Shown here: positions 1 to 10,620 of the stretch, in pieces | Position numbering within the stretch: the stretch's first letter is position 1 | Layout of the letters: each line of letters begins with the position of its first letter | NCBI GenBank assembly: GCA_022496805.1 | Contig: CM040093.1 | Span: 5,396,501-5,460,500, forward strand | Reading direction: 5' to 3' | Length of the DNA: 64,000 nt | From: Pohlia nutans | Lineage: Eukaryota; Streptophyta; Bryopsida; Bryales; Mniaceae | Notes under the pieces: generated by a model | What the model saw: the letters and a program-made list of their open reading frames with translations, nothing else | Databases searched by the model: none | What the model was told of the DNA's origin: nothing | Translations under genes and position numbers: made by a program

Positions 1-340
1 TGGGATGTCGCATAGGTGACTTGAAAGATCTCACATAGGTCACGTGTCAGATGTCATATAGGTGAGGTGTGAGATGTCACATAGGTGACTTGTGAGATGT
101 CTCATACGTGACGTGTCAAATGTTAAATAGGTGACGTGTCAGATGTCATATGAGTAAGTTGTCAGATAACACATAGATGGCGTGTCAGATGTCACATACG
201 TGGTGTGCAAAATGTCACATACTTGTGTCAGGTTGCCATGCATGTGGAGTTTAGTTAAAATAGACTTGCACAACCAACACGGGAGGATTTCCGGGGCTTT
301 ATCATGAACTACTTAAAAGTCATCATTACTAGTGATCCTC
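1..340. repeat. 23-bp tandem repeat block, copy 1
   Basis: The core ATAGGT recurs every 23 bp (at 12, 35, 58 and 81, then as ATACGT at 104) within a degenerate unit resembling GTGTCAGATGTCACATAGG. The array runs to about 236. It is followed by about 100 bp of unique-looking flank (tagacttgcaca, then a cttaaaagtcatcattac stretch) that recurs after the second array at 880-1180. No ORF of substance lies here. Function unknown; possibly part of a larger repeat or transposon end. Confidence 0.8.
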
Positions 341-879
341 ATTAGGAACTTTATAGTTAAATGTTAATAATTAATTAAATGAATGAATTTGTGAAGGCAT
401 GTATAGTGCAAAAAAAGACAAAAAGGTAAAGAAGATGATTTAAAGTTCCATAACAAATCGGTGAGGAAAAATGAAACATAAACAAAATAGAGAGAGAGAC
501 AAAAACGCCAACCCATACGACCAACGTGAATGAAGAGTTTGATGGGGGAAGAAGTAAACTAGATTGTGTGCAAGTAATCGCCCAAGAAAGAACAAAGAAA
601 AGAGGCAAGGCATCTGCCTTCTCTCAAGATACTTGTGTGTGACTCCATAGCCACAAAACTACACGAGAAGCTACATAATCGTGTAGTCACGAGTGAAACC
701 TTGTCGTTAGGAATTTGCATGGAAATTTTGTTGTAAAGCAAAGTAGTTATGTAGCCCATTTAAAAATATACAGTCCAAATAACGATTGAATGTTTTAAAA
801 ACAATGTTTAAAAGAGGGTTTATGAAAATTAGACATTATTTGTTTCAATGTATGATCATGTATATGAATTATCATGTTG
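341..879. other. AT-rich intergenic stretch
   Basis: No credible gene seen. Two minus-strand reading frames of 66 and 77 codons overlap here, but they are hydrophobic, low-complexity and lack recognisable motifs, so I treat them as chance. Confidence 0.5.
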
Positions 880-1180
880 AATAGGTGATATGTCAAATAT
901 CACATAGATGACGTATCAGACGTCACATTGGTGACGTGCCAGATGTCACATATGTGACGTGTTAATTGTCTCATTGGTAACTTGTCAGATGTCACGTAAG
1001 TGTCGTGTCAAATGTCACATAGGTGACGTGTCAGATAACACATACATGGTGTGCCAAATGTCACATGCTTGACATGTCAGATGGCCAGGCATATGGAGTC
1101 TAATTGAAATAGACTTGCACAATCGGCATGAGAGGACTTTTGGGGCTCTATCACAAATTACTTAAGAGTCATCATTACCA
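880..1180. repeat. 23-bp tandem repeat block, copy 2
   Basis: A second degenerate array of the same 23-bp unit (GTGACGTGTCAGATGTCACAT-like) with the same downstream flank as copy 1, including tagacttgcaca and cttaagagtcatcattacca. The duplication therefore involves the array plus at least 100 bp of flank, not only the short unit. Confidence 0.75.
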
Positions 1181-1377
1181 CTATTCATCTTCAAAAAATA
1201 CCTCTGTAAAAATTGCCCTTGAAAACATTATCATGGTGTAATGGTGGTCCCGTTACTTGAAGGGCTCGGTGAAAATTGCTTGTCCTCTACTGTTCATCAC
1301 AAGGATATGAATTCCATCATCTACAAGAAACAAAATGGACTCAAATTCAAATTCTGAGACTATGAGAATCAGACTAC

Positions 1378-1482
1378 TAGAGTGCCAGTTCACCCTAGTT
1401 AAGAGTGCTAATTCACCCTTGTTGAGAGTGCCAGTTCACCCTTGTTGAAAGTGCCAGACCGCCAATTCACCCCTGTTGACTT
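1378..1482. repeat. Short tandem repeat, about 25-bp unit
   Basis: Three to four imperfect copies of a unit like GAGTGCCAGTTCACCCTTGTT. Period and sequence differ from the 23-bp repeats upstream. No coding potential is apparent; 1181-1982 otherwise holds nothing I recognise. Confidence 0.6.
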
Positions 1483-1982
1483 TCATTTCGAGTTTTCAAC
1501 TCTGGAGTGCGGGAGTGGAGACTTCCGATTCCTGTCTTCCTGAGTCTAGCCAAGTCAAGATCCAACTTGCCAATTGATTAGAGCTCAAATTTTTGCAAGA
1601 TAGTCGAGATCCAACTTGCCAAGATTGTTTGATCAATTGGAGTTGCGCCGCTGGCTTGATGCAAGTGAGCGCCTAAGCGGAGGTTGTCAAGCTGCAGAAC
1701 GACTGAGAGTGCGTGAAATTCATGGAATCATGGCTAGTAAGCAATTCTGTCGATTGAGTGTGATCGAGTGTTCGAGTATTCACTTTTGGAAGGCCGGAAG
1801 TGAGCGGATTGAGCTTTTAGAGTGAACGCATCTATTGCAATGGGGAGACGGCAGTTTGATCGACGGTAAGTTGACACTATAAGAAACCCGTGTTTTTGGA
1901 GATGTTCTGTGAAAACACAGACGTGTTTTTGTGATGTCTTCGTGTTAGCCAAGGATGTCTCATAGAACGTAAGGATGTCCAC

Positions 1983-2392
1983 TGTTAACCGTAAATTAGG
2001 AGCTACTGGTAGGTCTACCGGTCTGAGTTTTTATCCCGGTAATTTTCCAAGTTACCCCAGCAGGTAGATCTAGGAAATGCTTTTTTACCGATCTGACCTA
2101 ATTGTCAGATCTGGTTGTACTGATATAAAAGCAATAGAGCCAAACCCATTGGCACGACTCATTTTCCAAGATACCTATCTGCCTTGTCAAAATTCCTTCC
2201 TCCTTTGCGTCTACCGATCAGTTGTTTGTTCATGTTTTTTACTACCTGATTTGTTCATAGATTTCCTAACCTGTGATTTCTAAACTACTCTTAGTGTTGA
2301 TATCCTGGATTGCACTTTACTTCTTCCTCTCAGTAGCTAATATATCCTCCGGTAGTGATTACCGAGTAGTTCTTCACAAGGGAGAGCTACCA
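1983..2392 (+). repeat. Family-A LTR (5' LTR of a truncated element)
   Basis: Begins TGTTAACCGTAA and ends GAGCTACCA, matching the LTRs at 51593-51997 and 57626-58028 along its whole length (about 405 bp family size). A TATA box (TATAAAA) lies at 2124-2130, followed by the conserved GCAATAGAGCC segment, consistent with a promoter. Immediately downstream the likely primer-binding site TTTGGCGACCATCTAGTG (2393-2410) occurs, as after the intact family-A 5' LTRs. Confidence 0.85.
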
Positions 2393-2581
2393 TTTGGCGA
2401 CCATCTAGTGTTCGAATTCTAGAAACTTTTTCCTTGATCCACGAAGTAGCCACTTACGGTACTCTATGGTTGTTGTAGTCGTCGTGTGACACCGCGCCAC
2501 TCAAAAAACATCATACTACCAAACCACTTATATAGTCGGTTTCGTAAAGACCAAAACCCCTTCAGGCACCAGATCTACACT

Positions 2582-2794
2582 ATGGCCCGGCGCTACACTC
2601 GCTCTGCAGGACCACCTCCCAAGTTTGACCTTGATGCCTTCACAACTGCCAATGCATGCATTCACCGCAGCATACAAGAACTTCTGCCTTCACCGATGCA
2701 GCGTCACATCCGAGCCCCGTCAACGGCTACTCACCAACTGAGACGCCCGCAACCTCTTCTCACAGCAGACGAATTACCGACTCCCCGGGAGCAT
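2582..2794 (+). pseudogene. Truncated family-A gag, N-terminal fragment
   Basis: ATG at 2582 opens a frame closely matching the N-terminus of the family-A Gag at 52170 (shared RSAGPPP and ADELPT/QDELPT motifs). The frame is cut at 2794 by another family-A LTR. The missing continuation is found inverted at 51345-51592: both pieces share AGCAT at the break and align consecutively to the intact gag. The ATG here corresponds to ATC in A1, so this fragment preserves the probable native start codon. Confidence 0.8.
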
Positions 2795-3199
2795 TGGTAG
2801 CTCCTCTTGGTAAAACACCTATTCGGTAATCAGTACTGAGAGTTTAATAACTACCGAGGAGAAGGAAGCTAACAGACTGGACACTCGAACACTAAAGACT
2901 AAGTCGATTACCTCGGAACTAAGGTAAAATAAGTTAATCAGACCATATCAAAAAAATACCTAAAGAGACTACTCGGTAGAGAAGAATCAATATCACAAGA
3001 AATCAATCGTCTAGGAAAAATGAGGCGTGTCAATGGAGTTGGCTCTATTGCTTTTATACCATAGTACAACCAGATCTGACAGTTAGGTCAGATCGGTAAA
3101 CAGTGTCTGCTAGATCTACCTACTGGGGTAACTTGGAAAATTACCCAGGTAAGACTCAGATCAGTAGCTCTATCGATAACTCCTAAATTACGGTTAACA
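2795..3199 (-). repeat. Solo family-A LTR, minus orientation (inversion junction)
   Basis: The reverse complement runs TGTTAACCG to GAGCTACCA (405 bp) and by eye differs from the LTR at 51593-51997 at only a handful of positions. Its immediate flanks do not match each other: AGCAT at 2790-2794 and TCCGG at 3200-3204. The same two 5-mers, reverse-complemented and exchanged, flank the complete element at 51593-58028. This is the signature of an inversion between two family-A insertions rather than a simple solo LTR. Confidence 0.85.
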
Positions 3200-3850
3200 T
3201 CCGGGATCAGTTGGACTCCTAACAATTCGTTTTACTCTGGCTATTCTGTACTTTCCTATCACGTGGCTTACCCAGGTACTGGCACCGCAACTCGACTACC
3301 CGTCCAGGAGTTCTGAGAGGACCGGAGTACCCCCTCCTATCCACTCAGCCACTAACCCGGATTATACCTTGCAACTAGGCACGGAACAACCCACATTCAA
3401 ACAACCTCTCAGTTTCCCGATACCCGGACTCTTAACTGGATCTACAACAGAACCCGGTCAAGCCTTCCGGTTACCAAGGGACTGATTGGACCACTGTCTC
3501 AATCAAAAATACACACACATACACACAAACACGCCGGTTCGTAGAAAAGTATGCCTATGATCATTTAAAAGAACAATGGTACACAAAAAGACCCCACGAA
3601 TGAAGAACATCCTTGGCTAAAAAGCAAACACAAAACCGACTAGATCCGGGAAACCCGCAGATCCTAAAAACCCGGGATCTGGAAAAACCGGGGAACTACC
3701 CCACGATTCAGTTCTCTTCCTACACTGCAACTAACATTGGAATCCTAAGAACCTAACTCCCAAAAGGACTCCTATCCTACTCAACAAGGGCCCACAAGGC
3801 GGGATCCACCAAACCCGGAACCTAACTACTCAGCTTATCTTCCGAGCCGC
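3200..3850 (-). repeat. Family-B Gypsy LTR, one part of a split LTR
   Basis: Homologous to 47870-48450 (shared segments such as GTCCAGGAGTTCTG and CAGCCACTAACCCGGATTA), which lies between ORFx and gag of the other family-B copy. It begins exactly at the family-A insertion point; the rest of this LTR is at 58029-58606 in inverted orientation. The edge toward ORFx is uncertain. No gene seen. Confidence 0.6.
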
Positions 3851-3927
3851 AACGCCTGATCCGAGCCCACCGGTCCGCTCCCTCGCTCGCCGCGTTCCCC
3901 TTGCTGTTCGCCTACCGGTTCGTGCCT

Positions 3928-6345
3928 TCACGCACCATCTGGTTGACCGTCCAAGTTGCCTCCTGGCCCACCCTCTGGCCTTCCTTCCTCACCCTGTTGG
4001 GCACTCATCTCTGCCATCTCCTCTTCCGGATTCAGGAACCTGGCCAGACTTGCTTCTCCTGGCTCGGCTGCCTGAACCGGCTCCATATCTTCCACCATCC
4101 GGGAGGTCTGTTCCGGGGTGGAGCTTCTCACTCCTAGCAACCGGTCCAAATCTCCTGCTTGGGGCGCTTCGTCTGATAACCGGAAGTTCCCCTGCAGCTC
4201 ACTTTCGGACAGGGGAACTCTCCCACCCCTGTTGCTGGTCTCCCCCACTTCCGGTTCAGGTACGGGTGAGCACCTCGTAAGCACCTCTGCCGCCAGCGCC
4301 CGGAATTCCACGAGCGCCTCTTCCACTCGGGCAACATACTTCTTCCCGATGCTCTTTACCCGTTCTGCCCCTTCCTCCTCGAAATCGCTCATCATTTCGT
4401 CGTACAGCCTCGCCTTGGTCTGTACTTTCCCATCCGGTCGGAACAACCGGGACACCGACTCGAAGCAGGTCCGGTCCTGTTGCTTCATGGTCCGGATAGT
4501 CCTCTTCACTCGTCTCAACTCCTTCTTCTGCTGCCGCATGAGCTGGGCCGTACCGGTGGACTCCTTGCGAATCCGGTTCCCTTCCCGCCGGATCTGCTTG
4601 ACCATTTCCGGAAACTCCTTCACGTCCGTGCTCCTGAGGACATTCCCAATTCCCCTTACTGCGTTGTAAAGTGGAGTGTACTGCCCCTCCACCATGTCCA
4701 AGGCTGCCCGGATTGGCATGAGCATGACGTCCGATCTCGCAAAGATCGGTACGTCCTGTTGTGCCTCCCGGTTTGGCTCTGCTGCAGGGGTGGGCTCCTC
4801 TCTCCGGTCTGGCTCGTCCTCCCGGTCTCGCTCCTCAATTTCTTCTTCCAGTCCTGTCCCCATTTTCTGCTTCCTTTTTTCCTGTGCATCTGCCCTGCGG
4901 TTGCTTGGACCGGGTTCTCCCGTGGGACGGGTACCTCGACCGTCCACTGGAATAGTCTTCATCTGGGGAGGTGAAGCATCCTCCCGGAGAGGAGAAACCT
5001 CCTGGATGTCCAAGTCCTCCCCTCCGTCACTCTGGATGACCCGCTTCCGCTTTTGCTACTGCTGTCCCCGGGTGCGCACTGAGGGACCTTCCCCTTCCGG
5101 TTGCACATCCCCTGCCAGATCCATTCTCTTCTTCCGTCTTTCCTCCATCTGTGGACTTGTGCCTCCCGGTTGTCTTCTTTCCGGGTCTTCTCTTCTCTTC
5201 CGGAGCTCTTCAGGTCGCGGGCTGGCATCTCCCGGTTCCTCTCGTCTCTTCCGGCGCTCCTCCGGTTGAGGTTCTCTGACGTTGAGCGGTCGGGGTACGC
5301 CCGGTTCGCTCCGGTCGCCCTGAACGCCTTTGTCTTCTTCCTCCTCTCTTGCTCTCCTCTCCGGTTGCCTACTTGCTTTCGGACGGAGCTTGCGTGCTTT
5401 GGCTGGGCTCCGGTCTGCTGCAGGCAAGGATTGTGTCTCCAACTTCGCCTTCTCCCTATCCGTGAGGCATCCGTGATTGGCATATAGGCGGTAAAGGAAG
5501 GGGGCAATGGGACAACCTTTTGATCCTCCGATCTTCATAGCCTCCCGGTTTACAATTTCTTGTATCACAATCCCCCACCCGATCGTCTTTTTATAATGTA
5601 GCGCGGAGTAGATGCCCTTCGCCAATTTGATCGTGACGGTGGTGGGCTTATCCGGACTGAGGATGGGCACCAAGAATTGAAGCAGTCGCTTCTCCCGGGG
5701 TGTCTGGCAATGGTCCACCCGGAATCCGTCCTTCTCCGAAAGCTGGGAGAACCGCTCCTTCACCCAATCCGAGTCTCCCTTCTGTCCTGACTCGAGTCGG
5801 TACTTGCTGTCCGGAAGGTTGTATGTCCTGCGCCAGTGCTCCCGGGTCCAATGTGTGCGCTTCCCCCGGATGTAGCTCTCCTGGAAAGCTGGTGGTACTG
5901 CCTTTCCCACCACCTCCGCCAGTATTCCGGTATCCTGGATGTCCCAGTTCCAGTAAAGGAGCTCCTCGCATTTCATGGTCGCGAGGTCCCTGCGCAGCAT
6001 CTCAAAATCGCCCGGATACTGTGGTACTACCGGAACCACCTTCTTCTCTGTGATTCTTTTTCCTACAGAACTTTCTCCTCTCCGTGCCATTCCTACAGAC
6101 TCCGGACGCACTCTCCTTCTCTTCCGCGAACTGCGCCTAAGTTTCTGGCGCTCTTTCTGCTCTAACTCCGGTCCCACACTATCAACTCTACTGCTATCCG
6201 GAAGCACGAAATTCTGCTGGCGCGGAGGACTGGAAGAGTGGAGGGCGAATGAACAGTGAGTCGCCCAATTTAAAGCGGCCCATTTCAATGCTCGGATCGT
6301 GGCCGGGTCCGTCAGAGACCCGTCCCCGACTATCCGGTCTGTCAT
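3928..6345 (-). CDS. Family-B ORFx: PMD-like domain plus coiled coil, one in-frame TAG
   Basis: A minus-strand frame of about 805 codons runs from ATG at 6345 to TGA at 3928-3930, broken only by TAG at 5056-5058 inside a run of Gln codons. The first 300 or so residues contain a globular domain (LYWNWD, DSDWVKERF, SEKDGFRVD and GCPIAPFLYRLYA motifs) that resembles plant mobile domain/plant transposon protein folds; this assignment is by pattern only. A charged low-complexity stretch follows, then a Lys/Arg/Glu-rich predicted coiled coil around 4300-4720. No signal peptide or membrane segment, so it is not env-like. In the intact arrangement at 13.5 kb, ORFx lies downstream of integrase in the same orientation. 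Paralogues are at 12982-13554 and 48508-51270. Confidence 0.7.
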
Positions 6346-6407
6346 CCGGTTTTTGACCAGAACCCGGAGCCTATCTAGTCCTGTAGTAATTTCTCTAGGG
6401 TGCGCAC

Positions 6408-6846
6408 TGGTAGTTACCTTTACTAATCGTCTGCTCGGTAATTACTACCGGAAACAATGAAGAAACAAATCCTGAATACAGAAATAACACTTCTAAGAAA
6501 ATGAACAACTAACAAGATAGAGGGAGCTCAGTCGGTAATTCCTCAATCCAGTATAGTTAAAATTGGAATCATCAAGTACAAATATTCGGAAGGAATACAC
6601 TCGGTAAGTGAACTAATCAAGAAGGAAGAAGAAATATAACACAAACATATATCCTGAAAAATGGACCATGCCAATGAGTTTGGCTTCATTGCTTATATAC
6701 ATTAGTACACCCAGATCTGACCGTCAGGTCAGATCGGTAAAAAAGTGTTTTTCTAGATCTACTTCCTGTGGTAACTTGGAATTTTACCGGGGTAGTAAAA
6801 CATCCAGATCGGTAGGCTACCGGATATTACTAAGTTACCGTTAATA
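6408..6846 (-). repeat. A2 3' LTR
   Basis: 439 bp; in element orientation it begins at 6846 and ends at 6408 (TGGTAGTTACC on the plus strand). The terminal CA of the family end has become TA (GTTAATA instead of GTTAACA). Just outside, the minus strand reads a polypurine tract CAGAGGGGGATAG (6847-6859), the expected plus-strand primer site. Confidence 0.85.
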
Positions 6847-6921
6847 CTATCCCCCTCTGAGCCAAGTTCACTCCTGGAACTTGTCAAAATTTGATGGGTG
6901 TCTTCCTGATTGTGCATCGGT

Positions 6922-8616
6922 TCAGGGGTGAATGTGTTTTACCACGCTGGTCACGATTTCCTCATATGCGGTGTCGATGATGTCATTGGTGTTGGAGGTA
7001 TGGTCGGATGTCGGCGTGGTGGTAGGTTGCCGCAGTATGTCCAGTTAATCTTCGGAATCGTCTATCCGTATTGGTTCGCTGGGAGTAGTCGGTGAGCTGG
7101 GGATGTTGCTTGGTAATGGCTGGTCGGACGGTAGGTGGAGCCCTGCATCCGGTAATCTGGGGGCTTGAATGGGTTCGGCTTCCGTGGTTTGAATGTTGGC
7201 GGCGGATGTTGGGGTAGGAACTTGAGTCGCTTCCCAGGTCGGGAATGCTCTGCGGTATTGTTGAATCAGTCGGTAGGCTTGGTCCAATGCGAATGCGTAT
7301 TCAATGGCCTCTTCTTGGGCAGCCTCCGACTCGGTAGTGATGGCTGCTACGTCCGCTGAGAGTCGAGCGTTCCGGGTGGATTGTTCGTTGAGTTGCTGCC
7401 GAAGGGTCGTTACCAAGTTATTGGTGGTGGTGTTGAGTCTTGCTACCCGGTCACGCTCCTCCGTTAGGTCCGATATTGCAGTGCGCTGGGCTTGGAGTTG
7501 TTCGGTCGCGGCTTGGGCCTCGGTACGGTAGCGGTCCCGTTCATGCCGAAGGTGAGAAACTTCGGTTTGGCATTGGTGCAGGTCTGCTGTAGCCGTATTG
7601 AACTGCCCCACTAACTCGGTAACCCGTCTTTCGGTAGCAGCAAGTTTAGATTGCAGAGCCTCCTCTCTCCGTTGCGTCTCGCTTGTGGACTGGGCCTGTA
7701 CTGCTACGTTGTCCAGGATCTGTAAGAGTTGGGTTGTAGAAGACCTAAAGACCGCAATGTTTTGCTCGAGGGTCCGAGGTGGTCGATAATATATCGCCGG
7801 TACGGAGGTATTGGGTACCTGGTGAATCGGAAAAAGTAGAGTTCGGTCGATCGTATTTGGTGGTGATGGTAAGCCAGTAGTTGGTGTAGTGTGGGTGGCC
7901 GGTACTGGAGCTGGTGAGGCTGGAGTTGATGTTGTGGTCGTGGGATACGGAATGACTGGTGGTGACGTGGTCGCTGTAGGTACCGGTGGATTTGGTGTTG
8001 GCGGAGGTGCTGATATGGCCAGTACTGGGTTGGTTTGCCGGGTACGTCGTCGGATGAGTGGTGAGAGTTGTGTTGAGGACGAGCTCTCTGCTTGCGGTGT
8101 TGATGGTCGCTGACGTGGTCGTCCCCTACCAAATTCCTGCAATGCCATATCGACCGCCATGTATGTTGAGGTACCGGGCTTGCGCTTTGGTAACGCTGGA
8201 GAAGGGTTTGGCTGTGTCCTTGAACGTGTCCGACTACCGGGGCCAGTGTACGGTGTATCCAGTGTCGGGTCGGTCATCGGTAGCGATTGCCGACGTGGTT
8301 CGGTGCTTGGAGTAGGGTTCGGTGCGGTTATGTTGGGTAGTGAGTTGCGTCGCAGTCGTGCGGTAGAAATCGGGGAGGGCACAGTCGGTTGCTGCCGTCG
8401 TCCTTTCGTTTGTCGGAGGAGCATATCCCATACCTCTACCGAGTAGCATTGGTTTGACTTTCCGGACTGTAGGGTTTGAATCTCGGTTTGGAGCTGCTGG
8501 AGCATCATGTTGCTCCAATTCCACGATCCGGTACCATTTTTGGCCAGTTCCTCGAGTGTTAGAAATAGAAGGATGCAATTGTGGGACGTATATGTCTGCT
8601 TCCTCTTGAAAAACAT
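6922..8616 (-). CDS. A2 C-terminal region: Pro/Ser/Thr-rich linker and coiled coil
   Basis: Same frame as the upstream Gag-PR-PMD segment, separated from it by a single TAA (8617-8619). The part to about 7800 is rich in Pro, Thr, Ser and Arg (disordered). From about 7750 to 7250 a heptad-like segment rich in Gln, Glu, Arg and Leu suggests a long coiled coil. A TAA at 7045-7047 is followed by 40 further open codons with a plausible amphipathic segment, ending at TGA (6922-6924). The equivalent region of A1 is at 56208-57560. Role unknown; by position it would form the C-terminus of the Gag polyprotein. Confidence 0.65.
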
Positions 8617-8619
8617 ACC

Positions 8620-10602
8620 TTATAAGATTCCGTACTTGCGATGCATGAGTTCGCCTGGTCCCTTGCTGACGCTCCATCCGTCGTGAAGTGTCGAGATGAT
8701 GCTGATCGCGTCTTCGGTACCGGTGTAGTAGTCGTATTCTGCCAGATCTGGGTTTGTGTTGACCAAATCGGTGGATCCGGCGGGCAGGTTTAGTGTCTGG
8801 GTAATGGTGTCGGCGGTAATTGTATAAATCTCGCCGTAGACTTGGCCGATGATGATGCCCTCGGTATTGATGGAGGCGGTGTTGATGAAGCGCTCCACGA
8901 CATCGGTTCGGATGGGCGTGGTTGTCCAGGGCAAGCTGAGGTAACCGCGGAGGCCGACCTGTCGAACCCAGTCGAGTTCAAATGAACTTTGGGCTGCGTA
9001 CTCCCGCCATTTGGCCATATGCGTCATTGGATGTGAGATAATCGTTCGCCAAGTGCCGGTGATTGGTGTGTCCGTGGCCTGTACCCGTGCGGGCATAGCG
9101 AGTTGTTGCTTTTTGGCCATCCTGCAAAAACGAACATGGTGCGATTCTTTCTTCTTCACTCGGAGTGCTATCAAGCTACGGGAAGGAAGATTTCTAAGCC
9201 GCGCTATTCGCCTCGGTCGAAAAGTAGTCCTACCGGACAACTGTTGACAACTAACAGCTACCGACCTTGGAGTCCGGAAATGTGGAATAGAAGAATAGCT
9301 GGGAGAAGGAGGACGGAGACGGAGAACCAACCGAGAAGGAGAAAGCGCCGAGGTGGGAAGAGAAGTCATAGCGGCAGGCGGATAAATAGGGAGGGGGAGA
9401 CAAGACAAAATGAATGAGTGAGTAATTAGGGACGGCGGTGTTAAGAGAGGGGCAGCATAAAAGAATACCCATTGAGTGCCTGACACGCAGTCATAAAGTG
9501 GCGGCGCAGGAATGTTACTAGGTGTCGTACCTAGGATTTCTTGGTTCGGGAAGAGGTCTGGTTTTTCCGATGGTGATTGTCGGTTTCTTGAACTGGGTGG
9601 GTGAATATTTCTCCGGTACCGAGTTTGGTGAGCTGAACTGTTGGGGGTGAAATCAAGGATGTCGGTGGTAAAATATGGGATGCTCCCGGAGTTAGGGTGG
9701 GACCCCCCAAAGCTAGTTTTTACCCTGTGGACTAATGTTTTTTTTGTACCAGGCTGACATGTCGGTACGGTAGTACCGATGTAACTATTGGTGGGTACCT
9801 GGGAGTTTCTGATGTGAACATCAGCCTGGGATTGTTTTTTTACAGCTTCGTTTGTCCAGTTTGATACTTCGGTTACCGACATATTTTTTTCGAGAAGTGG
9901 ACTCACTGATGTGGCAATCAAAGTACGATGTCCGGTAGTTTGTCCCGGGTAGGAGTGCGTACCTGGTGGTTCGGAAGTTCGGATTACTGTGACTTCTTCG
10001 GCCTTCCCCAGGATTGATTCTCCACCCTTGGTAATGTCTTCCACGTGGTTGTAACAAACCAGTGTGGCCTGGGAATTTGCTTCCAACCCTACCTGTCGGT
10101 TGATGTGGATGGTGTGCATTTTTCCATTTCCCATGATTTGGATATGATTGTTGGCCCAGTTGTGAATGACTCGAGCAGCTCGGAGCCAAGGTCTACCGAG
10201 AAGTAATGTATATGCAGAATTCACGTCTTTACGTGAAATGACTGTAAGGATAATGGTGTAGGAAATACCGTATATAGAAATTGTTACGTCGTGGAGAAGT
10301 CCTGTCGGTTGTACCAGGGAGCTATCTGCCATTCGTAATTTGAAGTGGGCTGGTGTCGGTTCCGGTAGGCCGAGTCGACAACGTTCTGCTTCCGTGATGA
10401 CATTGACTCCGGACCCGCCATCTAGAAGTACTTCGTGAATCTCTTGGTTGCTGATATTTACCGAGATAACGGGTATGTGTCGATCAATAGCGACCACCGA
10501 GTGAACATCAATGGATGTGTCTTCGAGGACCGGTAGCGGTAATTCTCCTTTTTTGGAGAGGTGGCGTTGGACGTGCTCGGAAATAACAGGAGCAATGGAC
10601 AT
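8620..10602 (-). CDS. A2 protease plus PMD-like domain
   Basis: 660 codons in frame with gag. Near residues 55-65 is the retropepsin-like active site LLDGGSGVN (D-G-G in place of D-S/T-G), followed by TLLLGRPWL, typical of Ty3-type proteases. A long disordered linker leads to a C-terminal domain (around 8640-9050) with WVRQVGLRGYLSLPW and TADTITQTLNLPAG motifs, resembling the plant mobile domain pattern. The frame closes with TAA at 8617, where A1 has a Gln codon (CAA) in the aligned position. Confidence 0.7.
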   Translation of the reverse strand: MSIAPVISEHVQRHLSKKGELPLPVLEDTSIDVHSVVAIDRHIPVISVNISNQEIHEVLLDGGSGVNVITEAERCRLGLPEPTPAHFKLRMADSSLVQPTGLLHDVTISIYGISYTIILTVISRKDVNSAYTLLLGRPWLRAARVIHNWANNHIQIMGNGKMHTIHINRQVGLEANSQATLVCYNHVEDITKGGESILGKAEEVTVIRTSEPPGTHSYPGQTTGHRTLIATSVSPLLEKNMSVTEVSNWTNEAVKKQSQADVHIRNSQVPTNSYIGTTVPTCQPGTKKTLVHRVKTSFGGSHPNSGSIPYFTTDILDFTPNSSAHQTRYRRNIHPPSSRNRQSPSEKPDLFPNQEILGTTPSNIPAPPLYDCVSGTQWVFFYAAPLLTPPSLITHSFILSCLPLPIYPPAAMTSLPTSALSPSRLVLRLRPPSPSYSSIPHFRTPRSVAVSCQQLSGRTTFRPRRIARLRNLPSRSLIALRVKKKESHHVRFCRMAKKQQLAMPARVQATDTPITGTWRTIISHPMTHMAKWREYAAQSSFELDWVRQVGLRGYLSLPWTTTPIRTDVVERFINTASINTEGIIIGQVYGEIYTITADTITQTLNLPAGSTDLVNTNPDLAEYDYYTGTEDAISIISTLHDGWSVSKGPGELMHRKYGIL

Positions 10603-10620
10603 CAGGTTTTTTAGGAATAC

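Noticed and set aside
1..1090. 23-bp direct repeats as a CRISPR array
   Set aside because: Units are contiguous without spacers and degenerate; the window is clearly eukaryotic.
1616..2283. Short ORFs (60-80 codons) between 1616 and 2283
   Set aside because: No motif; the later ones overlap the LTR and its TATA region.
3928..6345. ORFx as an env-like gene because it follows integrase
   Set aside because: No signal peptide, membrane segment or cysteine pattern of an envelope protein.
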